64,000 bases of DNA from Firm-04 sp964479595 (lineage in GTDB: Bacteria; Bacillota; Clostridia; Oscillospirales; Ruminococcaceae): positions 62,001 to 126,000 of the forward strand of contig CAYZMU010000002.1 in assembly GCA_964479595.1 (NCBI GenBank). The letters run 5' to 3'. Below the pieces are notes generated by a model that had not been told where the DNA came from, did no database searches, and worked only from the letters and a program-made list of their open reading frames with translations. Below are positions 45,624 through 53,968 of the stretch, in pieces. Made by a program: the position numbers and the translations under genes. Position 1 is the first letter of the stretch; every line of letters begins with the position of its first letter.

Positions 45624-46139
45624 TTATTTGAACGAAACGCCCCACTTGTCGCCTTCCTTGCTGTATAGCTTGACGGTCGCTTTTGTTTTCTGCATTTTAT
45701 AAATCAGGATAATCACAAAAATGGCGATCACCGAGAGTACCGCGCCCACGATGATCCCGACATTGTCCTTGATGAGGAGCAGAGACACAGCCCAGATAAG
45801 CGCGAGCACAAGCAGAATCGCGGGCAGGCAGAACGACGCGAAAGTCCGCCCCGTGACTTTCATATAGCGCACGATATCGCTCTTGCTGAGGGATTCGTAG
45901 TGTCTGGCAATGAAGGAATCCGGGCGGCACCACTTGCAGAACTGCTTGAGATTGTCAAAGCGCACCATAAAATCCTGTCCGGTCTCCGTGACGCGATAGT
46001 TCACGGTGATGCCGTCCTGATTCTGGAACGAATCCATAATGTGCACCATGGTGCCGGCCTTTGCCTGCCGCGACAGTGTCTTGGTGACAATGTACTTGTG
46101 GTCAATCGCCTCGTCAATGTCTTCGATCATGTACGCCAT
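45624..46139 (-). CDS. Two-helix membrane protein, unknown function
   Basis: 171 residues. A cytoplasmic N-terminal domain of about 95 residues (IDHKYIVTKTLSRQAKAGT...FMVRFDNLKQFCKWC) is followed by two adjacent membrane helices (about 100-121 and 127-147) and a short basic tail. No family recognised. It points toward the signalling operon from the opposite strand and has its own promoter (46218-46247) and terminator. Confidence 0.65.
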   Translation of the reverse strand: MAYMIEDIDEAIDHKYIVTKTLSRQAKAGTMVHIMDSFQNQDGITVNYRVTETGQDFMVRFDNLKQFCKWCRPDSFIARHYESLSKSDIVRYMKVTGRTFASFCLPAILLVLALIWAVSLLLIKDNVGIIVGAVLSVIAIFVIILIYKMQKTKATVKLYSKEGDKWGVSFK

Positions 46140-46217
46140 AGCCTATCTTCCTTTCTGTTTTGGCGCTCGGGCGCTCACCCGGCAAGCGGAATAGAATTTT
46201 ATACTCGCTCTAGTTTA

Positions 46218-46247
46218 ATTATACCCCATTTTGCGCGGATTTGTCAA
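46218..46247 (-). promoter_or_regulatory. Promoter of the two-helix membrane protein gene
   Basis: Minus strand: TTGACA (46247-46242), 18 bases, TATAAT (46223-46218). Confidence 0.85.
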
Positions 46248-46259
46248 GGGCTCCCCTCC

Positions 46260-46275
46260 CAAAATCGCGATTTTG
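46260..46275. promoter_or_regulatory. Palindromic operator candidate 1
   Basis: CAAAATCGCGATTTTG is a perfect 16-base palindrome lying 12 bases upstream of the minus-strand -35. It could be an operator for that gene; no regulator is identified. Confidence 0.4.
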
Positions 46276-46401
46276 TAGATTTGCACAAAACGCTAGTGAA
46301 AGGCACTCGGGCACTTCTTCGCGCAAATTCGGGAAATTCCCCAAAATGAGCGGTTTTTTCATGTTGTCCGGAACAACTTTTTGACACGGGAACAAAAGTT
46401 T

Positions 46402-46418
46402 TTGTGCAACTTGCACAA
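46402..46418. promoter_or_regulatory. Palindromic operator candidate 2 (TTGTGCAA-C-TTGCACAA)
   Basis: A perfect 8+1+8 inverted repeat, 38 bases upstream of the rpe -35. A half copy, TTGCACAA, lies at 46281-46288. It loosely resembles Rex-type sites (TTGTGA...TCACAA) but differs at key bases, so the regulator is unknown. Confidence 0.45.
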
Positions 46419-46455
46419 GGGCGGCGGCTGAACACCAGCTGACAGCCGAAAGCAC

Positions 46456-46484
46456 TTGACGTCGTCGGCGTTTTGGGATATAAT
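46456..46484 (+). promoter_or_regulatory. Promoter of rpe
   Basis: TTGACG (46456-46461), 17 bases, TATAAT (46479-46484). Confidence 0.87.
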
Positions 46485-46526
46485 AAGAGGGCAGGGCATG
46501 AAATTTCGTACAGGCGGGGGGACGCT

Positions 46527-47015
46527 ATGATTTACGCATCGATTCTCAACGGGAATCTCGAAAATCTCGCGCGGCTCGCGGAACAGGTGGAGCAGAGCGG
46601 AGCGGACGGTATCCATTTCGATGTTATGGACGGTGTCTTTGTGGACAATCTTTCGTTCGGGCTGCCGGTTCTGGAGGCGCTGCGGCGTGTGACGCGTCTG
46701 CCGCTGGATGTGCATCTGATGATTCAGGACCCGCTGAAATTCGCGGAGCGGTTCGCAGGGGCGGGGGCGGACTATCTGTCCTTTCACCTCGAAAGCGATT
46801 CCGACCCGATACGCTGTGTGCGGCAGATTCACGCGTGCGGGATTCACGCGGGCGTGGCGCTTTCCCCGGANNNNNNNNNNNNNNNNNNNNNNNNNNNNNN
46901 NNNNNNNNNNNNNNNNNNNNNNNNNNNNNNNNNNNNNNNNNNNNNNNNNNNNNNNNNNNNNNNNNNNNNNGGCGCGAAGGACGCCCGCGAGGCAGTGCGC
47001 GCGCTGCGCGGCTGA
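46527..47015 (+). CDS. rpe: Ribulose-phosphate 3-epimerase (interrupted by a gap)
   Basis: The N-terminal 114 residues match the family: ASILNGNLENLARLAE, DGIHFDVMDGVFVDNLSFG (metal and catalytic residues), LDVHLMIQDP and GVALSP. After 100 N only the last 14 residues remain (GAKDAREAVRALRG). Family members are about 215-225 residues, so some 75 codons are missing, including the C-terminal catalytic Asp and the GxxxxVxGSAIF phosphate site. The N run is a placeholder; the apparent open frame through it is chance. It interconverts ribulose-5-P and xylulose-5-P. ATG 46527 follows GGCGGGGGG. Confidence 0.92.
   Translation: MIYASILNGNLENLARLAEQVEQSGADGIHFDVMDGVFVDNLSFGLPVLEALRRVTRLPLDVHLMIQDPLKFAERFAGAGADYLSFHLESDSDPIRCVRQIHACGIHAGVALSPXXXXXXXXXXXXXXXXXXXXXXXXXXXXXXXXXXGAKDAREAVRALRG
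46871..46970. other. Assembly gap (100 N), real missing sequence
   Basis: Unlike the other two gaps there is no repeated flank, and the rpe reading frame lacks about 75 conserved codons here. Confidence 0.85.
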
Positions 47016-47045
47016 ACGGGGGCTTTGTGGGAAGGAGCTGAGGTC

Positions 47046-48545
47046 GTGTCACCCAAGCGGGAAAACGCGGTCACTTTCGACCGCGCGCTGGCGCTCACGG
47101 CACTCGTGATTGTCGGCTGCTTTGACTACGGGCCGCGCGTTTTGCTGCTGTGTGCTTTGGCGGCCGCGGTTTCCATGCTCACGGAACTGTTCACGCTTTA
47201 CCTTTTGAAGATCCCGTTCGGGTTTCGCCATCTGGACGCCGCGGTGAACGGCGTGGTACTCGCGATGCTTCTGCCGCCGAGTGTGCCGATTCCGCTGCTG
47301 CTCAGTTCGTGCGTTTTCGCGGTGATTTTCGCGCGCGCGGTGTTCGGCGGCAAGGATGTCCCCGTGATTCCGACGGCCGCGGCGGGCTATTGTTTCGCCA
47401 TCCTCAGTGACCGCGAGGGTGCGCTGCTTTTCCCGAAAACGAAGGGGACGCTGCCGCTTTGGACGGTGCCGCGCGAGGGGCTTGTATCCGGCTTTTCCGA
47501 CGCTTTCAACCACACGGGCGCTTTTGATGGCACAGATTTGGATGTGCTCACGGGGGTGCCTCGCGCGCCGCTGGGCAGTGCCTCGCTGCTGCTTCTGGCG
47601 GTGATTGGCGCGGTGCTTCTCTGCAGACGCTCCGCGCGCGCCTCTGTGGTGCTGCCGTTTCTGCTCAGCCTCACAGCGGGGAATCTGGCGCTTGATTTGC
47701 TGCGCCATCCCGAGCGGACAGTCTGCGGAACGCTGCTCGCCAACCAGACCCTTTTCGCCGTGCTGTTTCTTCTCGCAGACCCGGATTTCGCGCCCAAGGG
47801 GCTTTTCGGACTGCTTTACGGGCTTTTGAGCGGGACGGTGGCGCTGCTGTTTACGAGGGCGTTTCACGTTACGGACGCGCCCGTGCTGCTGACGGTTCTG
47901 CTCGCGCCGCTGGGAATTTGGCTGCGCGGTTTCGCGGACAGCGGCAGACCTCAGAAGAGCGGGCTGCCCGCGCGTCAGAGTCCGCCGCTTTTTAAGGAAA
48001 TGCTCGTCTGTGCCCCGCTGATTCTGCTGACGGACAGTTTCCTGAAATCGGTCGTTTTCTGCTTCGTGTTCGGCTTCATCACGCTTCTGACCATTCTTGC
48101 CGGCGCGGCGCTGAAACTGCCAAGAGCGTTCAAAGCGCCCTTTTCGGCTGTTCTTGCCGCCGCGCTCTATGTTCCGGCCGCATTCGCCGCGGAGTATCTC
48201 TTCGGCGCCGCGGCGTATGACAGCTTTCTGCCGCTGGTGTCCGCGGGGCTGCTGCTGACGGCGGGCGGGGACGCCTTCTTTGAGACGGATCGGTTTTCGC
48301 GCACACTTTCGCGCGCGCTGCTTGGCGTTTTGAGAATCTGCTGTATCGCGCTGCTTTTCGGGGTGACGCGGGAGATTCTCGGCAGCGGCACCTTTTACGG
48401 CAATACGCTGTTTTCAAGCCCCGCGCTGCCCATTCTTTCGACACCGCCGGGCGGGCTGCTGCTTCTGGCGCTTTTGGAGATGGCCTTCGCTTTCGCGGAG
48501 AGCCTGACTCGCGAAGGGAGGGCGAACGCGCGTGCCGCTGAGTGA
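47046..48545 (+). CDS. RnfD-RnfE fusion-like membrane protein
   Basis: 499 residues. The first part (to about 300) follows RnfD/NqrB: FGFRHLDAAVNGVVLAMLLPP, FARAVFGGKDVPVIPTAAAGY, then FLLADPDFAPKGLFGLLYG where 'FMATDPVTSP' is usual. From about 315 it follows RnfE/NqrD: EMLVCAPLILLTDSF, LPRAFKAPF, FLPLVSAGLLLTAGGDAFF and TREILGSGTFYG. The FMN-Thr motif (SGATPL) is not intact and the membrane [2Fe-2S] Cys of RnfE (NC) is replaced (AGL). GTG 47046 follows GAAGGAG; a TTG seven codons earlier is weaker. It overlaps the next gene by 14 bases. Confidence 0.75.
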   Translation: MSPKRENAVTFDRALALTALVIVGCFDYGPRVLLLCALAAAVSMLTELFTLYLLKIPFGFRHLDAAVNGVVLAMLLPPSVPIPLLLSSCVFAVIFARAVFGGKDVPVIPTAAAGYCFAILSDREGALLFPKTKGTLPLWTVPREGLVSGFSDAFNHTGAFDGTDLDVLTGVPRAPLGSASLLLLAVIGAVLLCRRSARASVVLPFLLSLTAGNLALDLLRHPERTVCGTLLANQTLFAVLFLLADPDFAPKGLFGLLYGLLSGTVALLFTRAFHVTDAPVLLTVLLAPLGIWLRGFADSGRPQKSGLPARQSPPLFKEMLVCAPLILLTDSFLKSVVFCFVFGFITLLTILAGAALKLPRAFKAPFSAVLAAALYVPAAFAAEYLFGAAAYDSFLPLVSAGLLLTAGGDAFFETDRFSRTLSRALLGVLRICCIALLFGVTREILGSGTFYGNTLFSSPALPILSTPPGGLLLLALLEMAFAFAESLTREGRANARAAE

Positions 48546-49095
48546 AATCTTTATCGCCCTGACACAGAGTGTGCTCCTGACGCGGATGATAGGGCTTTCC
48601 GACGCCGTCTGTTTCATGCGCCGCGGCAAGGGCATCGCGCTGACAGCCTGTCTCACCGCGCTCTTTTCCCTGGCGGATATTCTGCTTTTCGCGGGTTTCG
48701 GCGGGTTTCTCCCCGAGGGCGCTCGGCGCGTCTTTCTGCCGCTTTTCTGCGCGGTGGTCAACGCCCTGCTGGATTTGCTGCTCGCCTTCGCGCTGAGGCG
48801 CCTCTTTCAGGGCAGAGCGTGGCAGGTCTGTCTGCACAGCGCCGCGTTTTCGGGCGTCGCGCTGGGCATGACGCTCGGCGCGGAGAACCTCGCGGGGAAT
48901 CTGAAGGGCGCTTTTGTTTACGCGCTGCGGGCGGACGCGGGCTATTTGCTCGCTTTAATCCTGCTCTGGGCGGCGCTGCCCGCGCTGAGCGCGGAAAAGA
49001 CGCCGCGCCTCACACGCGGCTGGCTCGCGGGGCTGTTCTTCGCGGGACTGCTGGCGATGGCGTGCGCGTGTATCGCGCAGACACAAACAGCTTGA
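48532..49095 (+). CDS. RnfA-like membrane protein lacking cluster cysteines
   Basis: 187 residues, about six helices. The pattern follows RnfA/NqrE: an N-terminal helix with LTRMIGLSDAVCF where 'GICPFLG' is usual, VFLPLFCAVVNALLDLLLAF where 'LPLITTNCAVLG' is usual, and a glycine-rich C-terminal helix. Both cysteines that bind the intramembrane [2Fe-2S] cluster in RnfA appear replaced. It starts at GTG 48532 inside the 3' end of the fusion gene, so the two are coupled and probably form one complex. Homology is judged by eye over a divergent sequence. Confidence 0.65.
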   Translation: MPLSEIFIALTQSVLLTRMIGLSDAVCFMRRGKGIALTACLTALFSLADILLFAGFGGFLPEGARRVFLPLFCAVVNALLDLLLAFALRRLFQGRAWQVCLHSAAFSGVALGMTLGAENLAGNLKGAFVYALRADAGYLLALILLWAALPALSAEKTPRLTRGWLAGLFFAGLLAMACACIAQTQTA

Positions 49096-49107
49096 TGAGA
49101 AAGGGCG

Positions 49108-50364
49108 GTGGAAACCGTGCGCCACAAGAAAAAGGGCAGAAAAATCTATACATACCGTGTGAAGAACCGTAGGGTTTTCAGCCCCTATCATCCCATGCTC
49201 TCCGCGCTCGGGTTTGCGCTGACGCTTCTTGTCGCGGTCGTGCTGGGGTTTGTCGGCTACAATGTCATAGGACCCATCCTCACACGGACGAACGCGGAGG
49301 CGCAAAATCCGACCCGGACGCCCGACCCCTATTTTGCGCAGGACACCGCGACGACCGCGCTTTCGGCGGAATCTCAGACCACCACTGCTCAGACCACGAC
49401 CGCGACTGCGACGCGGACCGAGACCACCGCGCCGCCCAGACCCGATGTACAGGGCGTGGAGATAGCGTACTGCGCCGCGTGGGAGACGGCTGGGGATTTG
49501 GGCGAATTACAGACCAAGGCGCAGACACTTCAGAAGCAGGGCTACACAGCGATGGTGCTGCCGCTCAAGGCAAGGGGCGGCGCGCTGGCGTATGCGTCTT
49601 CTGTACAGGACGCGGCGACTTGCGGGGCGACTTCGGCGGAACAGCCCGCTCTTGAGGAGATTTTCGCCGCGATAACCGCGCAGGGGCTTTCCTGTTTCGC
49701 GAGCATGGACACGCTCGGGGACAATCTCTTCGCGGGGGCGTTTATCGACGGTGCGTATCAGCTGCGTGACGGCGGGCGCTGGCACGACATGGCGGTGGAG
49801 GACGGCGGGAAGCCTTGGATTTCGCCGTTTTCGCAGCACGCGCGCGATTATCTTTCGGAGATTTCGCGGGAGATTTCGCAGGCGGGCGCCGCAAAAGTTT
49901 TCTGCACGGGGCTTGAATATCCGAAGTTTTACGAAACAGATCTGGATTATATCGGCGGTCAGGTCAAAGACCCGCAGTCGCGCAAGGAGGGGCTTTGCGG
50001 CACCGTGAACGCCATGGCACAGAACACGCCCGGCCTCTGCCCGGTCTTTGAGCTTTCCGATATTCTCACCTCTCAGGAGGAGGGCTTTGATATGGCGGCG
50101 CTTCAAGTGGAGCAGGTCTGTATCCGAATCAGCCCGCGGGACGTCGCGAACCCGTTTTTCTTCCAAAACGAGCGCTATGACCTGAGCGGACAGGACGCGC
50201 GGGCGGCTTTCGGCACGCTTTTGGAAATCGCCGGCAAATGCGGCGGGGAGGGGAGGGTAATCCCCTGTATCGTGCGCGCGGGGCTCTCAGACGAGCAACT
50301 GAGCGCGGTGTTAGAAAACGCGCAAACGCTCGGGTTCCGGACGATTCTCGTCTCGGAATCGTAA
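49108..50364 (+). CDS. Membrane-anchored DUF4015-type putative glycoside hydrolase
   Basis: 418 residues. A basic cytoplasmic start, one membrane helix (about 33-56), a Thr-rich extracellular linker (about 60-110), then a TIM-barrel-like domain resembling DUF4015 putative glycoside hydrolases: QGYTAMVLPLKARGGALAYAS where family members have 'NavviDvKd..G.l.Y.S', and VEQVCIRISPRDVANPFFF later. The usual catalytic Asp of 'DvKD' is not preserved, so activity is uncertain. GTG 49108 or GTG 49117 is the start; the second has better ribosome-site spacing. It lies 12 bases after the RnfA-like gene. Confidence 0.7.
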   Translation: METVRHKKKGRKIYTYRVKNRRVFSPYHPMLSALGFALTLLVAVVLGFVGYNVIGPILTRTNAEAQNPTRTPDPYFAQDTATTALSAESQTTTAQTTTATATRTETTAPPRPDVQGVEIAYCAAWETAGDLGELQTKAQTLQKQGYTAMVLPLKARGGALAYASSVQDAATCGATSAEQPALEEIFAAITAQGLSCFASMDTLGDNLFAGAFIDGAYQLRDGGRWHDMAVEDGGKPWISPFSQHARDYLSEISREISQAGAAKVFCTGLEYPKFYETDLDYIGGQVKDPQSRKEGLCGTVNAMAQNTPGLCPVFELSDILTSQEEGFDMAALQVEQVCIRISPRDVANPFFFQNERYDLSGQDARAAFGTLLEIAGKCGGEGRVIPCIVRAGLSDEQLSAVLENAQTLGFRTILVSES

Positions 50365-50398
50365 AATCATATGCCCTCTAAAAATTTTCGCGGGGGGC

Positions 50399-50427
50399 TT
50401 GACAAGCGCGCAAAACTGTGATATAAT
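50399..50427 (+). promoter_or_regulatory. Promoter of the tRNA cluster
   Basis: TTGACA (50399-50404), 17 bases, TATAAT (50422-50427), both perfect, 38 bases before the first tRNA. Confidence 0.92.
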
Positions 50428-50465
50428 AGAGAGGATGCGGGCGCTTGGCTTCCACGCGCCCTCGC

Positions 50466-50536
<71 letters not shown>

Positions 50537-50540
50537 CTTT

Positions 50541-50614
50541 GCGCCTTTAACTCAGCTGGATAGAGTAACTGCCTTCTAAGCAGTAAGCCAAAGGTTCGAA
50601 TCCTTTAAGGCGCG
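50541..50614 (+). tRNA. tRNA-Arg (anticodon TCT)
   Basis: 74 bases. Acceptor GCGCCTT/AAGGCGC with G discriminator. Anticodon stem ACTGC/GCAGT around CTTCTAA, TCT at 50575-50577. T-arm AGGTTCGAATCCT. It begins four bases after tRNA-Gly. No encoded CCA. Confidence 0.95.
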
Positions 50615-50646
50615 TCGATACTGCCGGGGCACTGCTCCGGCGAGAT

Positions 50647-50721
50647 GGTGGGTATAGCTTAGTTGGTTAAAGCGTCGGATTGTGGTCCCGAAGACCGAGG
50701 GTTCGAATCCCTCTACCCACC
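50647..50721 (+). tRNA. tRNA-His (anticodon GTG)
   Basis: Acceptor GTGGGTA (50648-50654) pairs with TACCCAC (50714-50720); G-1 at 50647 faces C73 at 50721, the His identity feature. Anticodon loop TTGTGGT in stem TCGGA/CCCGA, which leaves an A-C mismatch at the pair closing the loop (position 31-39). T-arm GGGTTCGAATCCC. Confidence 0.93.
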
Positions 50722-50743
50722 CTTTTTGAGCCCGCGCGCAGGC

Positions 50744-50775
50744 AGCCCCGCCAGGAAATGACGGGGCTTTTCTTT
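50744..50775 (+). terminator. Terminator of the tRNA cluster
   Basis: AGCCCCG (50744-50750) pairs with CGGGGCT (50762-50768) and is followed by TTTCTTTT. It ends 25 bases before the amylase start. Confidence 0.85.
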
Positions 50776-50799
50776 TGGGAACGAAGGGAGAGGGACACT

Positions 50800-52278
50800 G
50801 TGGACAATCGAACCATGATGCAGTATTTTGAGTGGTATCTGCCGAGCTCGGGGCTTCTGTGGGAGCGCCTTGCCGCGTCTGCCGGGAAGCTCAAAAAGGC
50901 GGGAATCAATATGCTCTGGCTGCCGCCCGCCTACAAGGGCGCGGACGGCGCCAAAAGCGTGGGCTATGATGTCTATGATCTGTACGATTTGGGGGAATTT
51001 GAGCAGAGAGGCTCTGTGCGGACAAAATACGGCACGCGGGAGAGCTATCTCAAGGCCGTGCGGGCGCTGCAGGAGCAGGGGATAGCGGTGCTCTGCGATG
51101 TGGTGATGAACCACAAGATGGGCGCGGACGGCGTGGAGACCGTGGACGCGCTGGAGGACAGGGCGGACAACCGCAATCAGGAAACCGGAAACCGGCTGAA
51201 AATCACCGCGTGGACGAAATTCGATTTCCCCGCGCGCGCGGACAAGTACTCCGCTTTCCACTGGAATGTTTCCCATTTCAGCGGCACGGACTGGGACGAG
51301 AGCACCCACCGCAAGGGCGTCTACCGGTTCGCGGGTAAGCGCTGGAACGGCGAGACGGACAGCGAAAACGGCAATTACGATTATCTGATGGGGGCGGATC
51401 TGGACACCGACAACCCGGAAGTCGTCGAGGAGATGCGCAATTGGGGGAAATGGTATCTCGACACCGTGAAGCCCGACGGACTGCGCCTCGACGCCGTAAA
51501 GCATATCGGATTCAATTTCTACCGCGAGTGGATTCAGGCCATGCGCGCGCACGCCGGGAAAACGGGACAGGAGGATTTCTTCATCGTCGGGGAGTACTGG
51601 AGCAGAGAACTGGGGAAGCTGACGCACTACCTCGACGTGACCGAGCGTTCGCTCGCGCTGTTTGATGTTCCGCTGCACTTCCATTTCCTTGAGGCGGCGA
51701 CTTCCAACGGCAATTATGATATGCGCGGGCTGTTTGAGGGGACGCTGACAGGCGCTGACCCCGCGCACAGCGTCACTTTTGTGGACAACCATGACACCCA
51801 GCCCTCTCAGGCGCTGCAGTCCTTCATTCCCGCGTGGTTCAAGCCTATAGCCTACGCGCTGATTCTGCTGCGCGACGCCGCGACGCCCTGCGTCTTTTAC
51901 GGCGACTATTACGGCATTCCGCACGACGGCATCGGGGCGGTTCTGGGGCTTGACAAGCTGCTGAAAATCCGCCGCGACTACGCCTACGGTGAGGAACATG
52001 ACTATTTTGACGACCCGAGCGTAGTCGGCTTCACCCGCGCGGGGGACAGCGAGCACAAGCATTCCGGGCTCGCGGTGCTGCTCAGCGACAGCGTCGGCGG
52101 AAGCAAGCGGATGTATGTCAACCGGGATTTCGCGGGCGCTGTCCTGACCGACGCCATGGGCAAGCGCGACGATTCGGTCGTGATAGACGCGGAGGGCTGC
52201 GGGGTATTCCCTGTGGACGGCGGCTCGGTTTCGGTCTGGGTGCGCGAGGGAGCCGCGAAAAAACTCTTTGTCGGATAA
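50800..52278 (+). CDS. Cytoplasmic alpha-amylase (GH13)
   Basis: 492 residues, no signal peptide. It starts DNRTMMQYFEWYLP, the hallmark of GH13 subfamily 5 liquefying-type amylases. Conserved regions: CDVVMNHKMGADG (I), DGLRLDAVKHI with the nucleophile Asp (II), FFIVGEYW with the acid/base Glu (III) and FVDNHDTQP (IV). It cleaves internal alpha-1,4 bonds of glycogen or imported maltodextrins. GTG 50800 is chosen because AAGGGAGAGGG lies five bases upstream. Frames opening earlier run through tRNA-His and the terminator. No separate promoter is seen, so read-through from the tRNA unit or a weak promoter in the short gap is needed. Confidence 0.95.
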   Translation: MDNRTMMQYFEWYLPSSGLLWERLAASAGKLKKAGINMLWLPPAYKGADGAKSVGYDVYDLYDLGEFEQRGSVRTKYGTRESYLKAVRALQEQGIAVLCDVVMNHKMGADGVETVDALEDRADNRNQETGNRLKITAWTKFDFPARADKYSAFHWNVSHFSGTDWDESTHRKGVYRFAGKRWNGETDSENGNYDYLMGADLDTDNPEVVEEMRNWGKWYLDTVKPDGLRLDAVKHIGFNFYREWIQAMRAHAGKTGQEDFFIVGEYWSRELGKLTHYLDVTERSLALFDVPLHFHFLEAATSNGNYDMRGLFEGTLTGADPAHSVTFVDNHDTQPSQALQSFIPAWFKPIAYALILLRDAATPCVFYGDYYGIPHDGIGAVLGLDKLLKIRRDYAYGEEHDYFDDPSVVGFTRAGDSEHKHSGLAVLLSDSVGGSKRMYVNRDFAGAVLTDAMGKRDDSVVIDAEGCGVFPVDGGSVSVWVREGAAKKLFVG

Positions 52279-52313
52279 AATTGAGTCATATGTTCTTTTT
52301 ATACCGCGTTGAA

Positions 52314-52346
52314 ATCCCGTCGCGTGCGTACGGCGGGATCTTTTTT
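52314..52346 (+). terminator. Terminator of the amylase gene
   Basis: ATCCCGTCG (52314-52322) pairs with CGGCGGGAT (52331-52339, one G-U) and is followed by CTTTTTTC. It lies at the convergent junction with the 52350-53957 gene. Confidence 0.88.
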
Positions 52347-52349
52347 CGG

Positions 52350-53957
52350 TCAGAAGAAGGGATTTTCGCCTTTTTGAAACTTTTCCTTGTAATAGCCGAG
52401 TTCCCCGCTGATAATGTCGTCAATCGCCTGCATACCGAGCAGTTCCACGGGCGCTTTGTCGTCCGTAAGGATTCTGCCCTTGCCGGTGTAGGGGAGCAGA
52501 CCTCCGCGCACGCGTTCCATGAGCACGCGCAGGTCCTCGTTTTCAATGTCGGGGATATTCTGAGTGAACGTGCGCAGGATTTCGCTGTCGGCTGAGGCGA
52601 AAAGTTCGCGGTTGGTCGTGCCCTGCACGTCCACGGTGTAAACCGCGTCGAAAACCGAGGCGATGGTGTCCTGCAGACAGTCGTTTATGCCGCCCTCGCG
52701 CCGGGAAATCATGTTCATGTTCACAACCATGACGCCGCCCTCTTTCAGGTGGGCTTTCACGGAACGGAAAAATTCGGCGGAGGACATCTGGAAGGGAATC
52801 GTGATGTCCTGATAGGCGTCGACCATGATGAGGTCATACTTGCGGTCCGTTCCGCTAAGATACGCTCTGCCGTCATAAGTGGTGACGGGAATTTCCGGGT
52901 CAAGCGCGAAATAGCGATGCGCGAGCGCGGTAATTTTTTCGTCAATCTCCACGCCTTGGGAGGAAATACGCGGAAAATAGCGCGCGCACTGTGTCGCGTA
53001 CGTTCCCGTTCCCATCCCGAGAATCAGCAAATCGCGCGGCTCGTCCGGGTTTTGGAGCATGAGCGGCGCGGCGAGGGCGTAGTCGTAGTACATTCCCGTC
53101 AGCGAATCCTGTTTTTCATAGACCGACTGCACCCCGAACAGCACATTGGTGGAAAGCTGCACGCGGCGGTCGTCCTCTTTGACCTGAAGATAGTTGTAGA
53201 TGGATTCGTCCTCGAGCGTTAAATCTTTTTCCCAGAAGGCGAAGCCCAGCGACAGCGCCAGAATGGATGACACGACAAACAGAACCACAGAGACGATGAC
53301 TTTTACGAAACCGCGTTTGGCGCAGAGAAACGGGATGATGCCCAGCAGCAGCAGGATTCCCGCGAAGATGACGAAAGTCGCGGCAGTCCCGACCGCCGGA
53401 ATGGAGACGAAAGTCGGCACGAAAGTCCCGATAATGCTGCCAATGGTGTTTGCCGCGCCGAGCGCGCCGACCGTTTTCCCGCTGTCGTCCAGGCTGCTGA
53501 CAGTGAATTTCGCCAGAGACGGTGTAACCGTGCCGAGGAGAAACAGCGGGTAGACAAAGACGATCAGGCAGGAGAGAAACGCCGCGATGATGAGGAAATT
53601 GGTGCTGATGGTCATGACCAGCAGACCCGCGACGGCGGCGATGACGATTTTTCCGAAAAAGGGAATCGCCGCAATCCACACAGCCGCCACCAAAAGCCTT
53701 GTATAGAGGCGTTCAGGGCTCGGGTTTTTGTCCGCGAGACGCCCGCCGATGACGTTGCCGAGCGCCATGGCGATCATGATGGTGCCGATGATGATGGTCC
53801 AGACAATCTGCGAAGAACTGAAATACGGCGCCAGCAGACGGCTCGCGCCGAGTTCCACCGCCATGACCGACATTCCCGAAAAGAATTCCGTGAGGTAGAG
53901 ATACCATTTTTTTCGCAGCAGAAACGGGACTTGTTCCGGCTGCTGTTGAGCCGCCAT
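52350..53957 (-). CDS. Membrane-fused spermidine synthase-like protein
   Basis: 535 residues. The N-terminal half (about 15-235) has seven or more hydrophobic helices of the fused MFS/spermidine synthase type (FSGMSVMAVELGASRLLAPYF, IMIAMALGNVIGGRLADK, LGAANTIGSIIGTFVP). The C-terminal half is a Rossmann methyltransferase-like domain with spermidine synthase motifs: LLILGMGTGTYA (SAM-type loop), VEIDEKITALAHRYF, YDLIMVDAYQD and ILTDDKAPVELL. The aminopropyl donor or substrate is unproven; many such fusions have unknown activity. ATG 53957 is favoured because AGGAGG lies seven bases upstream; ATG 53963 abuts it. Confidence 0.85.
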   Translation of the reverse strand: MAAQQQPEQVPFLLRKKWYLYLTEFFSGMSVMAVELGASRLLAPYFSSSQIVWTIIIGTIMIAMALGNVIGGRLADKNPSPERLYTRLLVAAVWIAAIPFFGKIVIAAVAGLLVMTISTNFLIIAAFLSCLIVFVYPLFLLGTVTPSLAKFTVSSLDDSGKTVGALGAANTIGSIIGTFVPTFVSIPAVGTAATFVIFAGILLLLGIIPFLCAKRGFVKVIVSVVLFVVSSILALSLGFAFWEKDLTLEDESIYNYLQVKEDDRRVQLSTNVLFGVQSVYEKQDSLTGMYYDYALAAPLMLQNPDEPRDLLILGMGTGTYATQCARYFPRISSQGVEIDEKITALAHRYFALDPEIPVTTYDGRAYLSGTDRKYDLIMVDAYQDITIPFQMSSAEFFRSVKAHLKEGGVMVVNMNMISRREGGINDCLQDTIASVFDAVYTVDVQGTTNRELFASADSEILRTFTQNIPDIENEDLRVLMERVRGGLLPYTGKGRILTDDKAPVELLGMQAIDDIISGELGYYKEKFQKGENPFF

Positions 53958-53968
53958 GCGCATTCCTC

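Noticed and set aside
46402..46418. Calling the palindrome a Rex operator
   Set aside because: Rex sites are TTGTGA-type with a longer centre. This one has C at position 6 and a one-base centre, so only an unnamed operator is claimed.
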